NCBI GenBank assembly: GCA_030407085.1
Contig: CM059584.1
Span: 122,922,501 to 122,986,500 of the forward strand
Origin: Trichopria drosophilae
Lineage: Eukaryota; Arthropoda; Insecta; Hymenoptera; Diapriidae
DNA length: 64,000 bases
Direction of reading: 5' to 3'
In this document: positions 14,401 to 26,400 of the stretch, piece after piece
Layout: each line of letters starts with the position of its first letter
How positions within the stretch are numbered: the stretch's first letter is position 1
Program-made: the position numbers and the translations under genes
Notes under the pieces: generated by a model
The model's input: the letters and a program-made list of their open reading frames with translations, nothing else
What the model was told of the DNA's origin: nothing
Database searches by the model: none

Positions 14401-17400
14401 CGTCTCCACTTTTTTTATTCGCATAAATTTCTTGGTAAATAAGCGGTATATTCATTACCGAATATAACCAACGACACTATGAAAATCATTCGGCTCCATT
14501 TGTTTCAATTTACGATCATAAATTGGCAACGGGAGTCCGGCGAGCTCTACAATCGACTTCTCGGAGGCCGCCGCTGATCAAGTGCCTTAAAATATGGTAT
14601 TTAAACAGTACCCCGAAGAGGTCCCAGCATGTCCATTAAGTGCGTAATTTATACTCGCGTCGCATCGATCAAAATACTCCTCCGATGTGATTCCAGACGC
14701 TGTTTTCGTGAATTCGAACAGAGTCAACTTTTTTGCTCCTGTTTTGTACACGAACAGTGAAATACATGGTCAATAAAAATCTTTAAGATCCTCAACAACA
14801 AACTCCGTCTTTTGCCACAATCAGGTTTGCCACCTTACGTCAATCAGAAAACGTGGTACCATTGTTTGAACTGTATCGAATGAAGAAATAGGAAAAGTGG
14901 ACCAGAATCCGTAGATGACATGGCGGATTAAAGTTCATGGCATTTTCAGATTTGGAGTCAATCATGAGTTTCCGAGAAAAAATCGAAAAACTTGTCCGAC
15001 GTCAAGAAGCGCGTTTATTCAAATGACAATGGCATTCCGGGCGACCAATCCGAAGTATCGAACGTTACGATAAAGGTCCAATAAAGTAATAATCATTTGG
15101 ACTCGCATGACGTTATAAATTTTCGAAAAAGTCCGGCGCGGCGCAGCCTCGTGGCACCGGTATCGATATTTTTTCGGTTTTCCTCGTATGCGGGATCGGC
15201 GAAACGGAATACGACGAAGCTCGTTCCCGAAGGCAGAAAAGTCTCGTCCAGTGATTTACGGCATAATAAAGAGTTTACGCAAGGTGGGACACTTCTTCAA
15301 AGCGCCGAGACGACCAGAGTAGGGGCGGCCAAGGGCCTCCTCCCTTTTCTCTCTCTTACTTACTAAGAGTTACTCGTCCTCCATCTCTCTCCATCCCATG
15401 GATTCGAGTCGATGAATTTGATTTACGACCTCCTCGAAAGTTCGCATTCGTCGCGGATTTTCGGAATCAGATTACCGACGGCAAGAGGCGCGCGGACCGT
15501 GAAACTCGACCAAGAATTTTTCCACAGACGAATTCGCCGCGCTTCCCACTTTTCACCGTCGGCATCGTAGCTTTCAGAGCGAGAAGTTCCGCGTTGATGT
15601 GATTTGCCCCATGAAGTGCGCCGAACGGGAAAGCAGTAAATTCTCGGGAGGCCATAGCTTCATGGTGTGTTTGCGAGGGATTCGTACACCCCCACAAACA
15701 CACACGGTAATGTTCACATACGCACGTGTTTGTACGTACGTATAGATTTCGGTCGATTTTCCTTGGCTGCGCTTCCGAATTCGTGAAGAATTTTACGCGC
15801 TCGAATGTCACGGGGAAAAATATCCGATGATCGGTGTGACGAAACCTAATTCGGCGGAACGTTTCATCAAAAATTGTTACCCGAGACAGGAAACACTTTT
15901 CGGAAACGTTTGACCTTGGCTTTTGAATTGTTTCCATCCGATTATAATGAAGGTATTATTAATGGGTGCCTTTTCGATCGAGTTTTACCGAATGTTTTGC
16001 TAAAATGTCACCGAAAATAACGTGGATCTTTTGGTCAAGGAATATGCTTTTTCGTTTCTGAAGCAGAAATTGTCAAAGTTGTTATTAAAGAGTTAATTCT
16101 TTGAGAAAATCATATTTCATATCATAAATGATTGTTTTCATGGTTGAACAACTGGGGGTTGAGTAACTAATTTCACCATTAAGAGTCGCTTGGAAATATC
16201 TGGTAAGAAATCATCATTTAAATCAATGAATTAGAAGAGTTTCCAACTATTGAAATTGATAAACGTAGTTCTTTCTGATGCCTTAATGTTCGCCTGAATA
16301 TCTCCAATTTCCCAGAAATATTAGATACTGAAATTAACTGAAACTGTTAACGACGAAGAGGTAAGTGATGTAAAAGATTGGGCGCCATTTTATATATTGT
16401 TATTTACAGGGATAGCTATCATTGCATAATATCGTTCATGTCTTAATTTAACTCTAGAATCGATTCACTTATAACAATATAAAAATCGATTTCGGTAATG
16501 GGATCTGGAGTTGCAATGCGAAGATGAGTGATGGTAAGCTTAAAACTAGGCTTTTTACTTGAGTTTTTCGTTAGGTATTTTTGAGAGAAACATGGTATGC
16601 TCATACGTGCTCGTGAACAACGTTAGGAACGCTATTAGACCAAACAAGATTCCATTTTGATAAAGAGAACAAGCAATAAAAAGTACCAGCGAACCCTGGT
16701 GGCAATGAGCGCAACCACCAATTTGAATTACAATGTGTGTAAATTCAATAATCCTTACATAAAATGGTAGTTTTTGCATGTTGTTATGTTTTTTGACACT
16801 TGACGAAGTCTTCCTTGGCATCATCAAAGATTGACACATAATGCACTGTGAAAGTCAGACAAAAGACTGCAATATCGTATGAATTTCCCACTCGTTGGCG
16901 GGAAAACCACCACGGGTCGAAAAGCACGACATAATAAATAATTACGACATTCCGAACGCCTGCTGGTGTCAAAAAGAGGATTTTCAAAATGGAAGCCGTA
17001 AAGCCATTTACGTACGGCTTCATCGCGCGTAACGAATCGCGATTCGTGCTCGCATTCGCTCGGCGACAAGCGATGAAAAACGCGTCCATAGGAATTTAAT
17101 TGACGAAAAAGCCGATGGCGTACGGGCGGCGTGTCGCGCGCTCGTCTATCTTTGGAGCGACAAAGCGTTACGGCCGTGCTTGAGAGAAATTCCTCTCCGG
17201 CGCGGCCCCTATGGATCGAGGTGCTTTTTTACCCCGTTAGAAGTCCGCGTTCCTCGTATCCGCGTGTCGCGCACGTGCGATAAACAAATCAAAAGGCTTC
17301 CGCGCGAAAGTCCGACGATCAAAGAGCGCCCAAGAGCCCCGGCGCTGCTTTCTTTTTTCACGTATAGTGCCGACGATGCCGCCGTCGTTTCGTGACACCG

Positions 17401-20400
17401 ACCTCTCATAATTGCGTCGCTTTTTCTCCAGGGACAACTGTTGCGCCCAACATCAAGAGTTCCTTTTGCCTTTTCCCTTTAGACATTTTTTGAAAAATTT
17501 TTCTTTGAATGTTAACTTTCATCTCAGAAGTAATGCTACCCAAGTGATATTCACCCACTGCAATTAAACTCAACAAATAATTCACAAACTGATAAAACTA
17601 TGAAACATAAACAATGCGTATTTTTTTTAAAGCGGGATTTAGTGGCCCCAAAAAACACCAAATAACAAATCTCATTCGAAACCGTTCAACTTTAAGCAAT
17701 TTTGGGCGCCATATTGGATCCGCCAATTTGAAATATTAATTTCCAACATCAAATAGAGAATCACCGATCAGAAAATCCTCGTGTCGTAAGTTTCAAACGA
17801 ATCCGTTGAACTTTTGCAACATTTGGCCGCCATATTGGACCCACCATTTTAAAATTTTGAAATCCAATGTCAAATTAACCCCTTCACTGGTAGGCGTTTT
17901 CAAATAAAAAGTGCCAAAACTGGTACGAACCAATTTTCGTCCAATTTCGATGACAATGTTAATTAGGGGGTTTTGGGGGTCTCTGATTACATATCTGATG
18001 TCAGAATTTCAAAATTCAAAATGGCGAATCTAAGACGGCGGACCAAAATACAAAAAGTTACTTGATGTAACAGAAATTTGTTACTCGGGAATTTTTGGTG
18101 TATAAAATACTTTCCGTCCTCTTCTTTTCGACAAGCATAAGAAAGAGAGAATGACGTAGCTGCGCAAAAATATGCGTACTTGCCCACTCCTCTCGTAAAC
18201 AAAAATACTAGTGCGCACAAATGATTAATACTAGTAATGTTCACTAATAGTAATTTCGTTCACTATTAGATCACTAGCGCAATTCTGCAGTATCGCAAAA
18301 CTATGGCAAAAGTATGTTATGAAATACATGAAATTGAGGTCGTTAATATAAGGTCAAATTTCATTTTCCACATTCGGTCTGCCATCTTGGATCTACCATA
18401 TAGAATTAAGCAAATTTGACGTCGGATTAGGCAATATACACTACTTTAAATTATCGAAGTTTTTTCACACTATATTAGGTCAGCCATTTTTAATTTTTAG
18501 TAACCAATGACAGATTCGTGATCAGCGACCCCAAAAAACCCCTCGTAACAAATTTTAGCAGAATCAAGTAACATTTTGCATTTCGGTTCGCCATTTTGGA
18601 TCCGCCATTTAGAACTTTGAAATTCAAAAACCCTTCAGTTATAAATTTCAAGACGATTGGTTGAGCCGTTTCAAAGATATTGATATGACGTCTGTAGACG
18701 CCATCACGAGTTATATCATGATTTATTTTGATGTGTATAGACGTCATCATCAGTTAAGGGGTTAAGATTCTACAACCTCAACAAAACCTCCGAGTTGCAC
18801 ATTTCATTGGAATTTAAATAGTTTCTTAATTTTTATATTTATCGACTTTCCCCACTCTTTTAAAAGGAGATTTCACACCTTAAAATGGACCTTTGCCCAC
18901 ATAAAAATATATATATTTTTTTGATAGTATTATCAGTGTTGTCACGGTTTAATTGTAATCGGTGAGTATCACTTGAGTACTACTTGTGAATATTGAACAG
19001 AAGAAATATTTTTGGTTTTCCCTTTGCACGGACTTAAATAATCGAAAAATCCGGGATTTTGTGCTATTTAGAAGTGAAATAGAGAGTGGCTCTATTTTCC
19101 CTCCATCAAGAGTGAATTCTCATACCAATAAATTTAGAGAGTAAGAAGTAATTTTGTCCAAAAACAATTTACGAAACCGCGTTAAGAGATTTATAAACAA
19201 GAAAATATTAATCGGTTATTGTCGACACTATTAAGGAATATGATTATTGGAACTATTATTGGGTGGAAGTGAATTGCTACTAGTAGCTATTAGCAGTTTT
19301 TGTAATTCAATAAAAAAAATTGGCTATAGTCAGTTTTGTAACTACACACAATAATAGTTAGAGTAACTTGTTCAGTTTAACAAAAAGTAGTGAAGATATT
19401 TTAAACCCTTGAAGTGTAATTTAAACCTCATTGAGCAACTCAATTAGGAGTGGGTTATTTACTCGAAAGTACTGAATTTACTCTCGGTTCAACTGATCTA
19501 GTTTTAGTCCTTAGATTATTGAGACTTATTAGCAAGCAATCATACTATAATGGTCAATTTTTAATGTATCACGATTGTTTAAAAATATTGAGTATTAATC
19601 AATAGAAACAGCCATATAGTTAATTATGATCCAAAATTATTTTATACACAGTCATTAATTCTTGACGATTAAAAACAACCGTTATGGATAATCGAAGAAT
19701 ACTAACTCTACTGTAAATTTCGATGGATATTAAAATACTTTGGGGAAGATTAATTGTTATTAGTAAAGTTTAAAAAATGCTCATCATTACTGATTTATAC
19801 AGACTAGATATATAAAGCTATTACTGTGGATGAATTTATGCACTTTCAGGTACTAACCTATTCATTCAGTGATAATATAAAAATTCATTGAAAACCCTTT
19901 ACCATTATTTACTATTGATATTATTATCAATATTGTCACTAGTGTGATGATTTAAAACTATTGAGTATACTCAAATAGTATAGTCAGCATCTACTGCTGA
20001 TTATTGAGGAACACTTTTTTATAAAACGATATAAAAATCCTGATCCTAATAACATTTTAAGGCATTACTATAATTATGGTAAAAAAATCCTTTTAATGTT
20101 ACTCTCGCTCGAAAAACAAAACATTACTAAATTTTGCTGGGGAGTAGGATTGCCCAAACCGCCGAAATAAATTCGGAATTCTGCAAATCGAGATGAAATT
20201 AACCCGCGACCTGGTCCTGGAAGCTGCGTATGAATTTTGTATACAATAGAGATAAGTTGCGGTCGTGGGTACTTTGTATTCGCTACCGGAACCGGCTTGC
20301 AGCAGACGAAATACGGGTTATCGGGTAGTAAAAGCCACTTTGTCGGCTCTTTCATGGGGATTATGCACCGGGTGGCAAATTATGACGGACACCTTCACGC

Positions 20401-23400
20401 CATAGAACCTCCCCCTGCCATAACGAAAGAAAAAGAGCGAGAGAGGCGATTGAGAGAGCAAAAGAGAAAGAATACACTCGCGTGGGAGAGAGAAAGATAG
20501 AGGGAGTAGGTTGTATAGTTCGCGAACGGTCGTTTTCACCATAGAAAAAAAGTTCCTTTTTCGTTCTCGTCTTTTTATTTCTTCTCTCCCTTTCACTCTT
20601 TGGCTCCGGATGCAAACGCAGTAGTAGTACAACAAACCTCACTTTTTCTCTGGATTCTTCTGCGAATCTCCTTACTACGTGTAAAAGCAACCTGGAATCT
20701 TGTTCAACTTGTGTTCTATTATCAATGTTTTATTCACGTCAAGTTGTTTGATTTACTGCCCACAGTTAACGAGATTTTGATATTTTTGACACATGTGGTC
20801 TGTCACACGTCACGTGTGGTCTAATGAGAAATACTAATACGATTTAAGGTCCGGTACAGTACGAAAAATTGTGTCCAAATCATCACAATAGAGCATCTGG
20901 TAATTTTCTTGATGTCGCATGCAAAATGTTTCACTTCACGATCAATTGTTACTCCGTGAGAAATCAGAAAACTATTTTTCTTCCATCTGAATGTCGATTA
21001 CGAAAACTCATGGTCATGCCAATTAGGACGCGAGTGACCGAAAAAACGTGTCGCGATTTAAAAGAAAACACCGCCAAGATCAAAAGAAACTTAATGAAAA
21101 ACCTAGTGGGAACTCGACAATGAGCGAACACCTCCGTAGAAAAGTCGCCTAGTTCGAAAATACCCGGGTAGAAAAAAAAATCGATTTGACGATCGTTGGG
21201 TAAACACGAGACTGAATTCGCTTATGTGTATACACCGAGGGATAAAGTCCAATATCCTGTTTGCGAGACGTCAGGGCCCGGTGTATATACCCGTATAACG
21301 AACGAGCGCTTCCTTAATGGCACGAACGATTCTCGTTGCCTTTGTGGATCGCCGCGGCGAACTCGCAAGGCCCTCGGCGTCGTGTGCCACTAAATTACAT
21401 TAATTAAAACTAACTGACCCTGGTACCCGAACCCCGTTAGCGATGCGCAACCTGCGGCTTTTCGGTTCCGACGCGCGGCTTGCGTGCTTAGGAACTACCC
21501 GCGCTCTGCGCTTTCAATCGCCGAGCAACGACGAATATTTCTTTCTACCCGACAAACAAGGAAAGACATACCTAAGGATATATCGAAACTGAGAGCGATA
21601 GAGACAAAGAGAGAGTCAAAACAAGAAATGCCTGAGTTATTCGTAAAAACGATACGCGGGTAGGACTGCACACGCATTTCCATGGGTCGTTATGCCAGCT
21701 ATTTGCTTCGTAATATATTGGGCTTTTGGTATTTTATAATTTTCTTGAAGTTACGCAATAAAATGTTGACTATTTCTTCTTGTACTGTCATTTGGTTTTA
21801 TAAAGAATTTTAAAGTGACTTGAGAAATTTGCTAATCTGCTGGATCCTAATTAATTGTTAATTGTTATTTAGTGGTACAGCATTAAGAAAACAATTGCTT
21901 GTTTTTCAGGAAAGTGCTATTGGTTTATATATGGATCTCTTCATAACAACACTCTCATTTGGAAGTATCGGAATTCTCTCAATAGTGACTGCGAGTAAAT
22001 TAGTAGCCGCTGTTTATAGCATGGTGACATATATAAATGAAAATCAAGAAAACTGTTGTTGATTGTTGAGGAAAGTGTTGGTAGTCATTGAGGAAAATCT
22101 ATATCCTTCTTGACAACTACACTCTCACTTTGAGACATTGAAATTCTGTCTATAGCCACTGGTTTTTAGAGACGCAAGGGTCCCTACTTAGAAGACCGGA
22201 GCAATGGAGGAGAGTACTATTGATGAAATTATAGATACCTCGACAAATTCTCTTGTACTTAGAGACATAGGAATTGGGAGAAAGCTATTGTTGGTTATTG
22301 AGTAAACTGCTATTTTTTAATGTAACTTTACTCTCATTTGCATACATCTAGAGAAACAAGAGCGACTACTTAAACTGCTGGAGCAAAACTCACTGGAAAT
22401 CAAGAAAACTATTATCGATTATTGAGGAAAGCTTTGAAGAGCCCCCGTTTGAACTATCGTGGCGTATGTAATTGGAAATCAAGAAAATTAATGTTGCTTT
22501 ATTGAGGAAAATGTTATTCCGTTCGGGAGGAGAGTATTATCGGTTTTTGAGGAAACTATAATATATATTATATACTTCTTAACAACTACAGTCACACTTT
22601 GAGACATTGAAATTCTGTCAATAGCCACTGGTTTCTAGAGACGCAAGGACTACTTAAAGCACTGGAGCAAGACTCACTGGATATCAAGAAAAATCGTATC
22701 GGTTATTGAGGAGACTGCTATTGATGAAATTATAGACACCTCGACAACTTCTCTTGAACGTTGAGACGTAGGAATTGGGGAAAAGCTATTGTTCGTTATT
22801 GAGTAAACTGCTATTTTTTAATGTAACTTTGGAAATCAAGAAAACTATTATCAATTATTGAGGAAAGCGTTGAAGAGCCTCCATTCCCAACGGGCACGAA
22901 GAACCCAAATATTTTTAAAACGTTTTTAGAATGTTCCAGAAACGTTCCTAAAACGTTTTATGTCTGGAACTTTTACGGAACGTTTTATAAACGTTTCATC
23001 CATGTTGCAGACATAAAACGTTTTAGGAACGTTTCTGGAACATTCTAAAAACGTTTTAGAAACATTTGGGTTCTTCATGCCCGTTGGGTTTGAAATATCG
23101 CAATTTTGGTAATTGGAAATTAAGAAAATTAATGTTACTTTATTGAGGAAAATGTTATTCCGTTCTTGAGGACAGTTTATTGGTTTTTGAGGAAACTATA
23201 TATACTTCTTGACAACTACCCTCTCATTTTGAAACATTGAAACTCTGTCAATAGCCACTGATTCCTAAAGAAATAAGAGCCATTACTTGAACCGTTGGAG
23301 CATGACTCACTGGAAATCAAGAAAGTCTATTATAGATTATTGAGAAACATGATGATTCAATTATTGACGTCGTATGCAATGGGATATATTGAGTGAAATT

Positions 23401-26400
23401 GCAGCACATTTCTCAATGAAAAGAATAAACTAATATGGGTTATTAAGGAATACTTTATCAGATATAATACGCAATTATAAATAAACACTCATTTTGAAAA
23501 AGGAGATTTATGGATTTCTAGAGAAACGCGTCTACTGTAAACCACGACGCATTCCTCATTGGAAATCAAGAAAATTATTGTTTATTATTAAGAAGAGGGT
23601 AAGTGTTTATTATTGACAACGACCATCGTACTCAAGCAGGATTCTAAAGACAGGAGAGCATCTACTACAAACCATGATATATTTGTTCATTGGAAATCAA
23701 GAAAAATAATATTGAGGATGTGTTGATTATTTATGACGTAGATTTATCGGCAAATTCTCTATTTTAAGATACGAAGATTTGACCGTTAGACAATGGTTTA
23801 CAGCAGATAATAGACCACTCTTCCGGAGCACATTTCTCAATAATATCCATCCTACACGTTCTTGGCTATTGCAGAGATGTATCAGTTATTAGTTAGTACC
23901 ATTAAAAATATTGTTTAATGTTATCTGAGACATCAGAATTTAGTGAATATTCATCGATTTCGCCTACAATTGGAGACACCAATACCGAGCTCTCGAGTAT
24001 ATCTCACTACGAATTAAAGAAAACCATTGTTGTTTATTGAGAAGGGATCTGTTAAAATAATTATACAAAACTTAGCTATTACATTGGAGCCTGGACATTT
24101 AGTAAATAACTACAGTGTTCAGCGGTGAAACCAATTTAATCAGTAGCACGTTGCTCAATCAAAATGAAGAAAACTTTTGCCCATTACACTGATTTCCAAT
24201 AAAGTTGTCAGCATTTCTACATTATAACAAACATTCAAACATAAACCCCACTTGGTTTCTTGAAAACTTAGGATTTCTTGAATTTCAGTGAGAAATTCTC
24301 CCGAAAATTGGAATCCATTTATCGATTTCGCTTCAGTTTAATCATTAGAGTTTCCATGTACAGAATATAGAAAACTGTTAGCGAGAAATCCAGATAAGAC
24401 AATACCCAATCTGTTGAACTTATTCGATATTTAAGCCATGACCTTTAGATCTAGAGTGTGACGCTTGTTTTTTATTGATATCATTGCAGAGGCAACCCCT
24501 GAAAAAAAAAACGCAATTCAAGAGATCCATCAGCCATTGAGGAGAGCTCACGCAACAGACGTCGGCTCCATGTCATTACGAGTTTCCTCTTGAACTATTA
24601 ATTTTACGATAACTAGAGCCGACGGCACCCGATATCTAATCTCGAGCTCGACGTATCCGGCATTGCCGCGGAACGGCTCAATCGATGGATGAATCGCGGC
24701 GATCGGCCGCGGCGCGTTCGACGTCACCGTTCGTCTCGGCCTGCTGCACCTTGCCCGCGTCAAAGAGGCCGATCCTTCCCTGACAAGGAAGAAGAAAGAA
24801 GAAACGGCCTGGCCGCAGGAAGAAGACTTCAAAAGCGCCGTCTTCTTCTTCTTTCGAGAGATGCATCACCCGAGCCAACAATCTGTTATCAGGTCAATGG
24901 GCTTCGCAGCCTCTCGCGCATTTTTACGGTTATAAACAAATTCACGTCGGCGATAACGTCCGACGCCTTTTTTCGATATTCCAACTTTGCGGCATTCCAT
25001 CGCACGAATCCTCTGGAAAAAATAGCTGCCGCCGAGATTGTTTTTACCTCGTAGGAGCGGGGATGCATCGATCATTTTTATAACTTTCGAGCAAGTTGAA
25101 ATGCGATATGGGTATGAATTAGAAAATGAAGAACGACGCAAAAATCTTTTCTAAAACGTCCGAGAGAAATCCGGCTGAAAGATGAAAGCCGCGCGCGCGA
25201 CAAAATTTATCAGTCGTTAAATAGCCAAGCACGTAATCGCAATAATTGATGACGACCTTCGGCGACTGCAACGACCATTACGCATCATTCGTACCGATCA
25301 ACATCATTCGTCTGTAACTCTAAACGTACGATGGTTATCCGCCGCCTTTTATCTATCAGTGAGTAACTATCGAAGCGCCGTATTTTTCGGTACGAAACTG
25401 CCGGGAACATCGGAGAGACACATATTTATCGGGATAATGAAATGTTAATTGCGAGTAAGAGAAAGTAGTTTTGCAAAGTCGCGCATCTTTAGGGAGATTC
25501 GCATCCTTGCCTCTGCGAGGTCTCGTTAGGCCCGTTGAATTCGTTCGTCGGGTACGAGTCCAAAAAGAGGATATTCTCTTAAAAGTCGCATCAGTTATGG
25601 AAATACGGCAACGTGCGTGTCGGCTCTGCGTGATCTGACCTCGTAATGGTTACATGATGGTGGCGGCGGCGTCGTCATCATCATCATCATTACCATCAAC
25701 ATCCGGACAAAATATTGAGAGATGTACATGCTTGAAGGTTCTTACGTTTGTAGAATGAATTTGTAGGTATCTTTCTATGGGTTTCATCTATTTGAACTGA
25801 TTTACAAACATAAGCATTGATTTTGATCCCGTTTGATGTTATATTGCTTTTCTTACTCTTCAACATGTCGAAAACATGTTCAAAATCTGGAGAGAAATCC
25901 ACATACGTCCTCGAATGAAAATCGACCTCGACATGAGCGATACGGATGTTAATAGTCGGATCATAATTTCTGATTACGGTTTATTTTCATCCTTTTCGCG
26001 TTAGGCTTCTAGCCCTGTAATCAGACTGTTCCCGTATACTCTGTACGAGCGAGCAGGTGGTAAGATAGGGTATGTTAGTGGATTAAGGCGCGGAGCGGCG
26101 GCGGCGGTGGGTCAAAGAGATTTCCTCCCCTTCCCATTACGCGTCGAGGGCCCCACGGCCTAACAAGGGCTAAAATATGACTATGACTAGCCTGCCTTGC
26201 CCCGCTACGGCCCGGCGCGGCCGTGTGCCGTTCCAGGGGCCTCAGTAACGAGAGCGAGAGAGAGGGGAGAGAAAAAAAGATCCGAAGAGAACAGAGGAAC
26301 CGAACCAGTCTCTGTTTAAAAAAATTGCCTTTCCATTTTTCCGAACCAACATATTTCATTCTTATGCACCCGATTTAATTGTTTGTTAATTGGGTTTTAT

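Noticed and set aside
13991..15937. Two minus-strand frames of about 155 codons inside intron 1
   Set aside because: ATG starts but no domains or splice context; expected from CpG-rich composition.
20499..20520. A genuine let-7 miRNA gene
   Set aside because: The seed has a mismatch, no star arm follows, and miR-100 or miR-125, its usual neighbours, are not seen nearby.
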